Below, piece after piece: positions 49,253 through 57,866 of a stretch of 57,866 nucleotides of DNA. A program made the translations under genes and the position numbers. The first letter of the stretch is position 1. Each line of letters begins with the position of its first letter. Under the pieces are notes generated by a model. The model worked only from the letters and a program-made list of their open reading frames with translations, searched no databases and was not told where the DNA came from. The DNA comes from Polynucleobacter sp. (GTDB taxonomy: Bacteria; Pseudomonadota; Gammaproteobacteria; Burkholderiales; Burkholderiaceae): assembly GCA_016462905.1 (NCBI GenBank), contig JAEMSI010000001.1, forward strand, positions 1-57,866, written 5' to 3'.

Positions 49253-49567
49253 TCAGGCTAAAATTTGTTTAGCAATTAAATCCATCGCTGTTGCTAAATC
49301 AATATCTCGCTGACTTAATCCACCAACATCATGGCTGGATAAAGTGACCTCAACTCGGTTCCAGACATTAAACCATTCGGGATGGTGATTCATTGCCTCG
49401 GCCTCTTCGGCACAGAGCGTCATAAAAGCAAATGCTTCAAGAAAATTGTTAAAGGTAAATTGCTTAAAAATAGCATCGCGCTTTTCAAGCAAAACCCAAC
49501 TTGATAAATTGCGTTTGATCCCTTGTCGTTCTTCTTCGTTTAATAAAGGCGACAAACCAGCGCTCAT
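49253..49567 (-). CDS. phhB: 4a-hydroxytetrahydrobiopterin dehydratase
   Basis: FTFNNFLEAFAFMTLCAEEAEAMNHHPEWFNVWNRVEVTLSSHDVGGLSQRDIDLA. Confidence 0.94.
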   Translation of the reverse strand: MSAGLSPLLNEEERQGIKRNLSSWVLLEKRDAIFKQFTFNNFLEAFAFMTLCAEEAEAMNHHPEWFNVWNRVEVTLSSHDVGGLSQRDIDLATAMDLIAKQILA

Positions 49568-49571
49568 AGAA

Positions 49572-49916
49572 TCAATTCAACTGTAAGGCAAGTTGATACA
49601 AATGGGTCGATCTTGCGCCCGAACGGCAGAATGCCAAAATGGGACCGGGCATGGTTTTTAATAATTGCGCCATGGTTTCAACTTGCATCGGTGTAATCGA
49701 GCCACTCACAACAGGCAAAAATGCGTAATTTAAACCTAATGATTCAGCCATTTTTTGAATATCGGCATTTAAAGGTTGCTCTGGACCCTCTTCGCCATCA
49801 GGCCGATTATTAATCACGCTTTTATAGCCCTGCTCTGCAATAGCTCTTAAATCATGGATCTCAATTTGTCCTGCAGTACCAAACGAATCGTTATGACTGG
49901 AAATATGTACGCTCAC
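49572..49916 (-). CDS. TIGR01244-type sulfurtransferase/phosphatase (Blh N-terminal-like); GTG 49916 preferred over ORF track start 50039
   Basis: GQIEIHDLRAIAEQGYKSVINNRPDGEEGPEQP, P-loop CRSGARS; upstream extension overlaps the YeeE/YedE CDS and has no family resemblance. Confidence 0.85.
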   Translation of the reverse strand: MSVHISSHNDSFGTAGQIEIHDLRAIAEQGYKSVINNRPDGEEGPEQPLNADIQKMAESLGLNYAFLPVVSGSITPMQVETMAQLLKTMPGPILAFCRSGARSTHLYQLALQLN

Positions 49917-49980
49917 CTCAACCTCGCTAAATAAAAATGAACTGGTCAATGAATTAACCAAAAGCTTGATTTTAAGACAG

Positions 49981-51114
49981 TTAGCAGGGTTTTGGGCTAA
50001 GCCGCCACTGAAGATATAAAAGACCCAAATAAGCTCCAAAAATAAAGCCGGGTAAGGCCAAAAAGGAATTCAGCGCCAAAGTTGAAATACCGCTTAAACC
50101 TTGCCCCACCGTACAACCCAGGGCGCAAACTCCACCAAAGCCCATGAAAGCAGCGCCCACCAAATGATTAGACGTATCTTCGACACCGCGAAACGATTCC
50201 CAACGGAAGGTCTTAGTCAGTAATGCGCTAATAAATGCGCCCACAATCATTCCGGCAACCGCCACAATCCCAATCGTCAGCACTTTTGATTTATCGCTAA
50301 AGAGCATTAACCAATCGAGCGAATATGCATAAGGCGCAACAAAAGATAAGCTTTCCATTCTCCCTGAATTGGTTACTAAGAATGCCTCTTGTAAGGTATC
50401 GGGATGCTCAGACAAATAACCCAGAGACCCTGAGACCCACCAAATAGCAGCAATCGCAATTCCCACTCCAAAACCAGCCAATAAATTCTCAGTATTCCAA
50501 AAGGAGCGATTGAGTAAAGCAAAACCAATTAAAGCGCTCCCAATCACCACGGACAAAATGAGATGCAAATTCGGTTTTGCTATTCCCAAAACTGGCGCCA
50601 ATAAACTAGGTAAATCTTGGCCACTAGAAAATTCAATAAACACGGTATCAATCGTACTGGCGCGCAGTACTCCTAAAATACCCCTTAAAGTCATATACGA
50701 AACTAAACCTAAAACCAGAAAAACCACGATCGATTTCAAATTACCACCGCCGATACGCACTAGAGTTTTGCTGCCACAACCGGAAGCTAAGACCATGCCG
50801 ATACCAAATAAAATACTGCCAATCGCAGTTGATAAATAGAAGAAGCGGTTACCCGTGTAAAACGATTTAGCAGGATCAATCCAACCGAGATAACTCATTC
50901 CCGCAAATCCTAAAATAGCGACCCCAATCGCTAAGGCCCACTGCCGTAGACGCGACCAATTTTCCATAATGAAGCCATCCGAAACGGCACCCATAGTGCA
51001 AAAACTCGTCTTTTGCATAATTGCACCCAAAGCAAGGGTAATTGCAAAAGTAGCCCATAGCACTTGATTACTCAGGGCCTTAATCTGTTCTGGCGACAAA
51101 TCTAAACTATTCAT
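49981..51114 (-). CDS. YeeE/YedE family sulfur-compound (thiosulfate-type) transporter
   Basis: QKTSFCTMGAVSDGFIMENWSRLRQW, GIGMVLASGCGSKTLVRIGGGNLKSIVV, GFGGVCALGCTVGQGLSGIS. Confidence 0.93.
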   Translation of the reverse strand: MNSLDLSPEQIKALSNQVLWATFAITLALGAIMQKTSFCTMGAVSDGFIMENWSRLRQWALAIGVAILGFAGMSYLGWIDPAKSFYTGNRFFYLSTAIGSILFGIGMVLASGCGSKTLVRIGGGNLKSIVVFLVLGLVSYMTLRGILGVLRASTIDTVFIEFSSGQDLPSLLAPVLGIAKPNLHLILSVVIGSALIGFALLNRSFWNTENLLAGFGVGIAIAAIWWVSGSLGYLSEHPDTLQEAFLVTNSGRMESLSFVAPYAYSLDWLMLFSDKSKVLTIGIVAVAGMIVGAFISALLTKTFRWESFRGVEDTSNHLVGAAFMGFGGVCALGCTVGQGLSGISTLALNSFLALPGFIFGAYLGLLYLQWRLSPKPC

Positions 51115-51154
51115 AAGTCTTATTTATTTTGTTTGGTGAGTAAATCGCCAAAGC

Positions 51155-51487
51155 CTACTTACTCAATTTATAAAATTGCTGGTTTAAATAAGCCGCAATA
51201 TCGGCTTCATCTTCGGGGAAAAGGTCTAAACGCAATTCGCTGTTACAAGTTGAGACCATTGTATTTAAGCGCGCCAAGGTTTTTACCTTGCGATCGGCGC
51301 GCGTATAAATAATATTGCCGTCACCCAAACCCGATTTTTGGGAATGGCAGGTATAGCATTTATTCTTTTCAAGCTCTTTGCCTTGATTTACATTCGGCAC
51401 AGCCTGACTCGTCGCAAAATAGCCCTGGCATAAAAATACCAAAGGGAAAAATACGATTTTCACGAGACGGGTTGAGCTCAACTTCAT
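51155..51487 (-). CDS. Small exported c-type cytochrome
   Basis: Signal peptide; KCYTCH heme motif; FPEDEADIAAYLNQQF. Confidence 0.8.
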   Translation of the reverse strand: MKLSSTRLVKIVFFPLVFLCQGYFATSQAVPNVNQGKELEKNKCYTCHSQKSGLGDGNIIYTRADRKVKTLARLNTMVSTCNSELRLDLFPEDEADIAAYLNQQFYKLSK

Positions 51488-51640
51488 AGAGGTAATAAAA
51501 ACGCTAAATAGAGGAAATAAGGGAAACAGGCGAGATTTTAGGCTAAATTATCAATCAATTCAGTCCTTTATGCTAAAAACTGACATAAAAGCTAGTTTAT
51601 ATAGCTATATCGTTATAAGAAGTGGTTATATACAAGCGCT

Positions 51641-52609
51641 CTACTCAGATTGGATTAGCAAATAGGTGTTGTAAGCATTCATGCGGTTAGCCGCTTTAAA
51701 CAAGGGGTAACCTTCGTATTCAGACCAATTCGTTGCTCGATAAGCCTCATCAAAGGACTCTAAATTGCGCGCAGCGGGGCCCATTGTCTCGCGTAAATAG
51801 CGCAAATAATCGCGTGTAAAAACAACCGCCTTCTCGGGTTGGTTCGAAAAACTTCCATGACCTGGAACAATCATTTTCGGCTTGAGTGATTCAATCCGTT
51901 CTAGGCTATGAAGCCAACCTTTGCTATCGGCATTGCCAACAAACGGGATTCTTCCCTGAAATAAAATATCGCCCGAAAATAAAACCCCGCTAATTGGCAA
52001 GTACACCATCAAATCTTCCGGTGAGTGGGCTGGACCTGCATGCAAAAGTTGAACTGGATACCCTCCTAAATCCAATTTCAAGTCACCTTGAATCCAAATA
52101 TCGGCAGGCATTAATTTAGTTTCGGCATTCACCCACGGGGCAAAATCAATCCGCGAGCTTTGCAAGCGTTGAATTGCTGCATCGGAATTTAAGTAATTTT
52201 TACCCGCTGCCTGCGCATAAATGGTAGCGCCTAGTGCTTTAAAAGCTTGGGCGCCGTAGATATGGTCAGCGTGATAATGCGTTAATACCAAGGCAATAAT
52301 AGGCTTGCTGGTAATTGCGCGAATCGAGGTGATAAGGCGTTGCGCTAACATGGGCGAACCCAAGGCATCGATCACCACTACACCTTGCGGAGTCACTACA
52401 AAACCAGCATTGGAAATAAAATTTTGGTTCTGGCTACTACCTAGTTCAGCCAAGCCTTGAACATAAAAGACATTTGGTGCAACTTGAATTAATTTTAGAG
52501 GCTCAAGTGGCGCTTGCGCGAACCCAACGCTAGGATTTAGAAAACAGAAGCTTAATAGGATGAGAACCTGAACTAGCCTAAAGCGCCTTGCAATGGCATG
52601 CATGTTCAT
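51641..52609 (-). CDS. Exported MBL-fold metallo-hydrolase (SoxH-like)
   Basis: LTHYHADHIYGAQAFKALGATIYA, FSGDILFQGRIPFVG, VPGHG; signal peptide; adjacent to soxB. Confidence 0.9.
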   Translation of the reverse strand: MNMHAIARRFRLVQVLILLSFCFLNPSVGFAQAPLEPLKLIQVAPNVFYVQGLAELGSSQNQNFISNAGFVVTPQGVVVIDALGSPMLAQRLITSIRAITSKPIIALVLTHYHADHIYGAQAFKALGATIYAQAAGKNYLNSDAAIQRLQSSRIDFAPWVNAETKLMPADIWIQGDLKLDLGGYPVQLLHAGPAHSPEDLMVYLPISGVLFSGDILFQGRIPFVGNADSKGWLHSLERIESLKPKMIVPGHGSFSNQPEKAVVFTRDYLRYLRETMGPAARNLESFDEAYRATNWSEYEGYPLFKAANRMNAYNTYLLIQSE

Positions 52610-52615
52610 GATTTT

Positions 52616-54352
52616 TTAACTGGATAGCGATGCCATTCCAGCATTACTAGAAACACCTTTAATCACAGGCTCATTTAATTTAATCGGCTTAATGGTTTTA
52701 ATATCCTGTAAATGGCGAGCCATTAAATCCCAAATCGCTTCACCGCCAGCATTTCGAGCATCTTCGCTAACTGGAGCCCAACCCGCCACTTTATAAGTTT
52801 TGTTAGCCTCGATCAATCTGCCATTCAGTTTCATTTCGGAGATGCGTCCACCCATATTGCCTAAGGGATCAATCGTATATTGCAGGCCACCGACACGAAC
52901 CATATCGCCACCTTGTTGATAATAGGGATCGGGATTAAATAAATTATCGGCGACATCTTCTAAAATAGTCTTAATAGTTTCGCCGCTCATATTAGTAAGC
53001 GTTGTGTAAGGATACGTAATGGCGGTTTGATCCATTAAATTTTCCATCGTAATAGTTTGTCCTGGTAGCAAGGATGTTCCCCAACGGAATCCAGGCGAAA
53101 AAGCAATCTCAGCATTTTTTTGTTTTAATAAGCCGTCCAAAATAAGCTGATCGAAACTACCATTAAAATTTCCACGTCGATACAACAAGGCCTCGGTTGT
53201 GGCTAATTTTTGATTTAATTTAGCCTCGTAAGGACTGCGAATTTTTTGAATTAACTGACTCATGCCAGGATCTGCAGGCAGTAGATTCGAAAAAATTGGC
53301 ATTAATTTATATCGAAAGTCGCTTACCTTTCCACCCTTCACATCAAAATCCAGCACCCCTAAAAACTTGCCGTTTGAACCTGCGTTAGTGACCAAGGTAA
53401 TACCACCCTGATTTTTAACTTTAACGGGGGCTGGCACACCATCGTGAGTATGACCCCCCAGAATCGCATCCAAACCACGAATGCGAGAGGCCATCTTAAT
53501 ATCCACATCCATGCCATTGTGAGACAACAAAACAACCACTGTTGCACCTTTGGTGCGAACTTCATCAACGGTCTTTTGCATCGACTCTTCTTGAATTCCG
53601 AAAGTCCAGTCAGGGGTAAAGTATCGTGGGTTGGCAACCGGCGTGTATGGAAATGCTTGCCCAATAATGGCGACTGAAACACCATTCATATTACGCATCA
53701 CATAAGGAGCGAAAACGGGATCTCCAAAATCAGCTGTTTTAATATTCTGCGCAATCAATGAAATTTTGCTGCGAAACTGATTCTCGACAATTTCCATGAC
53801 CCGTTTTTCACCTAAGGTCATTTCCCAATGCGCCGTCATGACATCGACACCCAAGGCCAAAGCTGCGTCCACCATGTCCTGACCTTGGGTCCACAGAGCT
53901 GTGGCAGAGCCTTGCCAAGTATCCCCACCATCTAATAATAAAGCGCCTGGCCGAGAGGCCTTTAACTGCTTTATTAAGGTACTTAAATGAGCAAAGCCCC
54001 CTACTTTTCCGTAGTTCCGAGCGGCATCGGCAAAGTTCAAATAAGTGAAGGCATAAGCATCTTGGGTGTTCGGTGAAATGCCATACTGTTTTAATAAATG
54101 CTCACCTACCAAATGAGGTGGTTTATTAGCTTGCTCACCAATGCCTAAATTAACATTCGGTTCACGAAAATAAATCGGCAATAACTGCGCATGGCAATCC
54201 GTAAAATGCAGAAAATGAACATTACCGAAGCGAGGTAAATCGTAAAACGCCTTGGCTGATTTTTGTGCAGAAGCAAAATGACTCTGTAAACTCAATCCAG
54301 CAGCAGACGCATACGCTAGCGTCTGCAAAAAATCGCGGCGACTAAGCGACAT
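52616..54352 (-). CDS. soxB: Thiosulfohydrolase SoxB
   Basis: SRRDFLQTLAYASAAGL Tat-like leader; FLHFTDCHAQLLPIYFREPNVNLG, LDGGDTWQGSATALWTQGQDMVDAALALGVDVMTAHWEMTLGE, ILGGHTHDGVP. Confidence 0.97.
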   Translation of the reverse strand: MSLSRRDFLQTLAYASAAGLSLQSHFASAQKSAKAFYDLPRFGNVHFLHFTDCHAQLLPIYFREPNVNLGIGEQANKPPHLVGEHLLKQYGISPNTQDAYAFTYLNFADAARNYGKVGGFAHLSTLIKQLKASRPGALLLDGGDTWQGSATALWTQGQDMVDAALALGVDVMTAHWEMTLGEKRVMEIVENQFRSKISLIAQNIKTADFGDPVFAPYVMRNMNGVSVAIIGQAFPYTPVANPRYFTPDWTFGIQEESMQKTVDEVRTKGATVVVLLSHNGMDVDIKMASRIRGLDAILGGHTHDGVPAPVKVKNQGGITLVTNAGSNGKFLGVLDFDVKGGKVSDFRYKLMPIFSNLLPADPGMSQLIQKIRSPYEAKLNQKLATTEALLYRRGNFNGSFDQLILDGLLKQKNAEIAFSPGFRWGTSLLPGQTITMENLMDQTAITYPYTTLTNMSGETIKTILEDVADNLFNPDPYYQQGGDMVRVGGLQYTIDPLGNMGGRISEMKLNGRLIEANKTYKVAGWAPVSEDARNAGGEAIWDLMARHLQDIKTIKPIKLNEPVIKGVSSNAGMASLSS

Positions 54353-54353
54353 C

Positions 54354-54962
54354 TTACTGATTCACTGGCGAGGCAGGATCCAATAACAAGGCCATCACGT
54401 CTTGAATTTGTTTTTCAGTGAGTAATTTTGCGTGTCCAAACCGAGGCATATTACTGCATACGTTGTAGGCTTTAGAATTATTAATCCGATTCCATGTGTA
54501 CACGATAATTTCTTGACTATTGCCACGAAGTTTTCCATAGTTCCACAAACTAGGACCAATATTGCCGTGTGAAATTTCTTTTTTATCGATTTGATGGCAG
54601 TTATAACAACCCCCGCCGTTAGCTGAATCTGCCTTATCGGTCCAGGTGGCACCACGACCGCTTTGAGCAATCTTTTCACCCTCTTTCCAATCGCCAATGT
54701 ATTTACCATCAGAGGGTTGTTTAATGCTTGCCATATTTTCTTTTTGAATTGCTTCGCGTTTTTTTGGATCACCCTTACCGGCTAGAACATTCGGATCAGA
54801 GCAAAACTTTTGTGCCGCATCTTGTTTTAAGCGATCTGCTGAAGCAATTCCCTTCGATTGGAAACCGCCATCAATCATTTTTTCAAACGAGTTTTGCGCA
54901 TGAGTAAAGTGGGCAAACGACAAGGCTAGTGTTGCCAAGCTAATCGATACAATTTTTTTCAT
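54354..54962 (-). CDS. soxX: Sulfur oxidation c-type cytochrome SoxX
   Basis: NGGGCYNCHQIDKKEISHGNIGPSLWNYGKLRG, NMPRFGHAKLLTEKQIQDVMALLLDPASPVN. Confidence 0.96.
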   Translation of the reverse strand: MKKIVSISLATLALSFAHFTHAQNSFEKMIDGGFQSKGIASADRLKQDAAQKFCSDPNVLAGKGDPKKREAIQKENMASIKQPSDGKYIGDWKEGEKIAQSGRGATWTDKADSANGGGCYNCHQIDKKEISHGNIGPSLWNYGKLRGNSQEIIVYTWNRINNSKAYNVCSNMPRFGHAKLLTEKQIQDVMALLLDPASPVNQ

Positions 54963-54977
54963 CTTATTCTCTCTTGC

Positions 54978-55790
54978 TTAGCGTTTTAAACCAGGCGTAT
55001 TCATCAATCCACCCTTGGCATTTACCGCCATATATACCGATAAGGCAATCGTATTATCGGAGGTATAAATTGGCTCAGGAAAACGTTGTTGTCGATAGCA
55101 GTCGTTGATGCGACGTTGCATTGTCCAAAAATTGCCACTAGAAACTCGATATGCCGGCCAATAACCCCAACCTAAAGCCGCCCCTTTTTGGGTTGTAATA
55201 TTGGGCAAGTCTTGCAAACGAATCCGTTTACCATCTTCGCTATGACACGAGGCGCAGGAAAAATCCATTGGACCAGCTTGATAAAAAAACGATTTCTTAC
55301 CCAAGGCATACATTTCTTTTTCTTTGGGATGCGTTGCAACCACATTAATCGGCATCCCTCTTGAATTGGTTACCACATACGCTACCACTGCATCAACATC
55401 TTTACGTTTAGCCTTTTCAAAATCACCCGAAATAATTTCTGCAGCATCGTAACCTTGTAAGGTCGTCATGCAAGTAATAATGCGTGACTCTAAATCTTGT
55501 ACTTTATTAGTATCTTTAAAATACTTAGGTAAAACGGTGTAAGCGCCCTTCACAACCCCTGGACCCAGACCTAAATCACATTTTTCTAGAGATACATTTT
55601 TGGGGCCCATCGCCTTTTTCCAAATCTCCTCACCGGCGGCATCATACAAATCAGCAGGGTTACCGTCAGCAATCATTTCTCGATATTTATTAATCTCATC
55701 GGTTGCGGTTTGCGCAGTCGCCAAGGGGACTATCCAGCATAAGCCAAGGAGTACTAGCGTTTTTGAAAGAAAAGAGAATAGGAAGCGCAT
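54978..55790 (-). CDS. soxA: Sulfur oxidation c-type cytochrome SoxA (single CXXCH)
   Basis: MDFSCASCHSEDGKRIRLQDLPNIT, WPAYRVSSGNFWTMQRRINDCYRQQRFPEP. Confidence 0.96.
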   Translation of the reverse strand: MRFLFSFLSKTLVLLGLCWIVPLATAQTATDEINKYREMIADGNPADLYDAAGEEIWKKAMGPKNVSLEKCDLGLGPGVVKGAYTVLPKYFKDTNKVQDLESRIITCMTTLQGYDAAEIISGDFEKAKRKDVDAVVAYVVTNSRGMPINVVATHPKEKEMYALGKKSFFYQAGPMDFSCASCHSEDGKRIRLQDLPNITTQKGAALGWGYWPAYRVSSGNFWTMQRRINDCYRQQRFPEPIYTSDNTIALSVYMAVNAKGGLMNTPGLKR

Positions 55791-55820
55791 GATAAGTCCT
55801 CAAATGAAGTCGATTTAGAT

Positions 55821-56129
55821 TTAAGAAACTGTGGCTTCGTCGGTACGTTTATCGCCCCTGTTATCGGACCAATTCACCACCAACTTATCGCCTTTGGCGC
55901 CTTTATATTTAAAATTTAAAAATGGGTCTTTGGAAATGGCGGGGCCAAATTCCCCATTAAATACATCTTTGCCTTGTGCTTTTACATTTATCGTTTGAAT
56001 AAACCATGCAGGAATTGTTTTGCCAGCTGAATCTTTGCGCTGTCCAGATTCCATATCATGCTTCATTAATATTTTTACGTCGACCACTCCGCCATTTTCA
56101 GTGGCTCGAATGCGCATTGGATCTGCCAT
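55821..56129 (-). CDS. soxZ: Thiosulfate oxidation carrier complex protein SoxZ
   Basis: GVVDVKILMKHDMESGQRKDSAGKTIPAWFIQ, GPAISKDPFLNFKYKGAKGDKLVVNWSDNRGDKRTDEA. Confidence 0.97.
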   Translation of the reverse strand: MADPMRIRATENGGVVDVKILMKHDMESGQRKDSAGKTIPAWFIQTINVKAQGKDVFNGEFGPAISKDPFLNFKYKGAKGDKLVVNWSDNRGDKRTDEATVS

Positions 56130-56198
56130 GATGTTCCCTCTCTAATCGTTCAGTATGCTTGTTTTTTAATATGGGTATGAATCGGCTGTATAAATGAA

Positions 56199-56651
56199 TT
56201 AGCCGCCGCATCCGCCCAAAGTGACCTTAACCTCTTTCGAACTCATATACCACTTGCCATCCGCTTTTACTAAAGCATAGACATTCGAAGTCTGACCCAT
56301 TTTGATCCGGGTAGTCATAAATGGCTCGGTTCCGCTGGGAATAAAAAATTGAGCCGCTAAGGCGCTGGGATTTTTTTCCACCAAAATCGCCATCTGTTGT
56401 GCTTTTAGAGTGGTATTGATTCCCACGGGTACCACAGCACCATTCTCTGCAATATCTGGAGCGACCAAGGTAACCGCAGTCGATTTTTCTGGGCTACCAG
56501 CGCCAAACGCTTTAAATACTTCATCAAGGCTTTTGCCATCAAAAGCAGCTTTGTTCCATTCTTGAGCCTGAGCCTCTGAAATTAAACCGGCTGAAGCCAT
56601 CAAGCCAAAAATGGCCGAATATTTCAGTAAATCACGGCGGTGCTGATTCAT
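56199..56651 (-). CDS. soxY: Thiosulfate oxidation carrier protein SoxY
   Basis: RRDLLKYSAIFGLMASAGL leader; C-terminal swinging arm VTLGGCGG. Confidence 0.97.
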   Translation of the reverse strand: MNQHRRDLLKYSAIFGLMASAGLISEAQAQEWNKAAFDGKSLDEVFKAFGAGSPEKSTAVTLVAPDIAENGAVVPVGINTTLKAQQMAILVEKNPSALAAQFFIPSGTEPFMTTRIKMGQTSNVYALVKADGKWYMSSKEVKVTLGGCGG

Positions 56652-56713
56652 AAAAACTCCTCTTTAAATACCGAATAATTCAGTGTTATTAGTCAATTAG
56701 ACATTATTGTCCA

Positions 56714-57859
56714 TTATTTTCCAGTCAGGATCCAATTCACCATCGTTTGAATATCCGCTTCTGAAACCTGTGCTTGAGCCGGCATGGGAATAGGCCCCCA
56801 AATACCTGCACCTCCTACTTTAACTTTGTTTGTTAGTTTTACCTGTGCATCACTCTGTCCCTGGTACTTCCTCGCAATCTCTGCAATCGATGGGCCCACT
56901 AATTTGGCATTCGCTGCATGGCATGCAGAACAATTTTCACGTTTAAATATATCGCCAGGGCTTAGTGCTAGTTTAGAGCTTGGAAGCGCACTATGGGTCG
57001 ATGCAGCAAGCATGGTGTTAGTGGGTAAAGCCGCTAAGGGTGGCTTGGTAGTATCTACCCCACGATAAGGGCCATATTCCCGATTTTGTAAAGCCAGATT
57101 ATGATGAGCATTGCGGGCATAGTCCGGTAGCACAGAGCCAATTTGTACAAACGAAACGCAATTATTCATGCACGCGGTATTTTTTACATCGGGCTTACCT
57201 TTCGACTGCCATAAGCCGTGTTCCAAACTCATCCCGTTCCGATTCGGCATTTTCTTTTGTATCTCAGCTATATTGGCATCGCTCAAAACAAAACCATCTG
57301 CAACAATTTCACCTAAACTTAATATATAAGCTACTAATGCATACGTATCATCGGCCGACAAAGAGCGCGGTGCATTCCATGGCATCGCTCGATAAATATA
57401 GTCCCATAAAGTCGAAATCGTTGCCACCTTCATTAAAGTAGTGCGTTGAGGCTGTTTCAAACTCGTTAATGAAGCAACCCGCCCCGTTTGAATGTCTTCT
57501 TTACTCGTACCACCCACAATCGGCGTAAAGACTTCGTTCGATTCACCAAAGGTGCCGTGACAACTGGCGCATTTTGCTTCCCAAATGAGTTGGCCCTGTT
57601 CGACCGAACCAGCGCCTTTAGGTAAACCTTTGAAATCAGCACGCACATCAATATCCCAAGCTTGAATTTCAGCGGAAGTTGCGTTTCGACCAATCGATGG
57701 GTAATTCACTTTAGGGTTGGTATTTTGCGCGTACACATTGGCTATGAATACAGATGCAAGCAGCAAAAAACAGGCTTGTAAATAAGCCGAAAATTGAAGT
57801 AACTTATTGGGTAACTTATGAGATAACTTATGAGATAACTTATGAGTTAACTTAGCCAA
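56714..57859 (-). CDS. soxD: Sulfite dehydrogenase cytochrome subunit SoxD (N-terminus uncertain near window edge)
   Basis: CASCHGTFGESNEVFTPIVGG, ACMNNC, CSACHAANAKLVGPSIAEIARKYQGQSDA; precedes soxYZAXB in the - strand order. Confidence 0.9.
   Translation of the reverse strand: MAKLTHKLSHKLSHKLPNKLLQFSAYLQACFLLLASVFIANVYAQNTNPKVNYPSIGRNATSAEIQAWDIDVRADFKGLPKGAGSVEQGQLIWEAKCASCHGTFGESNEVFTPIVGGTSKEDIQTGRVASLTSLKQPQRTTLMKVATISTLWDYIYRAMPWNAPRSLSADDTYALVAYILSLGEIVADGFVLSDANIAEIQKKMPNRNGMSLEHGLWQSKGKPDVKNTACMNNCVSFVQIGSVLPDYARNAHHNLALQNREYGPYRGVDTTKPPLAALPTNTMLAASTHSALPSSKLALSPGDIFKRENCSACHAANAKLVGPSIAEIARKYQGQSDAQVKLTNKVKVGGAGIWGPIPMPAQAQVSEADIQTMVNWILTGK
57801..57854. repeat. 12-bp period tandem repeat (AACTTA core, five copies) encoding repeated KL[ST]H-type units in the soxD N-terminus
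   Basis: AACTTA at 57801, 57813, 57825, 57837, 57849; translated KLTHKLSHKLSHKLPNKL. Confidence 0.85.
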
Positions 57860-57866
57860 CCTGAAC

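Noticed and set aside
1-57866. CRISPR arrays, transposases, integrases or prophage genes
   Set aside because: No spaced repeat arrays and no recognisable mobile-element proteins were seen in the ORFs.

Overview
The window looks like chromosomal DNA from a low-to-moderate GC betaproteobacterium, probably Burkholderiales and possibly Polynucleobacter-like (inferred from gene content; no database search was run). From left to right it contains: (1) a tRNA-Ala(partial)/Glu/Asp cluster and selD flanked by two paralogous exported proteins; (2) a LysR regulator divergent from a glyoxylate pathway operon (gcl-hyi-glxR); (3) an unusual succinate dehydrogenase/fumarate reductase-like operon that includes a two-subunit class I fumarase; (4) a roughly 16 kb island that reads as organosulfonate catabolism: slcC-like, comC-like, suyA, suyB, GntR, xsc, Bug receptor, sauS-like, sauT-like, GMC oxidoreductase (possible isethionate dehydrogenase) and a TRAP transporter; (5) a housekeeping block (HNH, DUF3108, ion channel, ankyrin, tatD, holB, tmk, mltG, ygfZ, NRDE, selO, msrB, ispZ/yciB, bolA, ppiC, gloA, bdhA, ABC-F, msrPQ, queuosine precursor transporter, mnmH, phhB); (6) a YeeE/YedE transporter with a TIGR01244-type sulfurtransferase/phosphatase, followed by a sox thiosulfate oxidation cluster (MBL hydrolase, soxB, X, A, Z, Y, D) that runs off the right edge. 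The main hunting result is the combined sulfolactate/sulfoacetate/possible isethionate island in the same window as sox. Secondary results are an SdhA-like flavoprotein with Cys where the covalent FAD histidine normally sits, and two 12-bp-period tandem repeats, one made of reiterated in-frame stop codons. All product calls rest on reading the translated proteins for family motifs.
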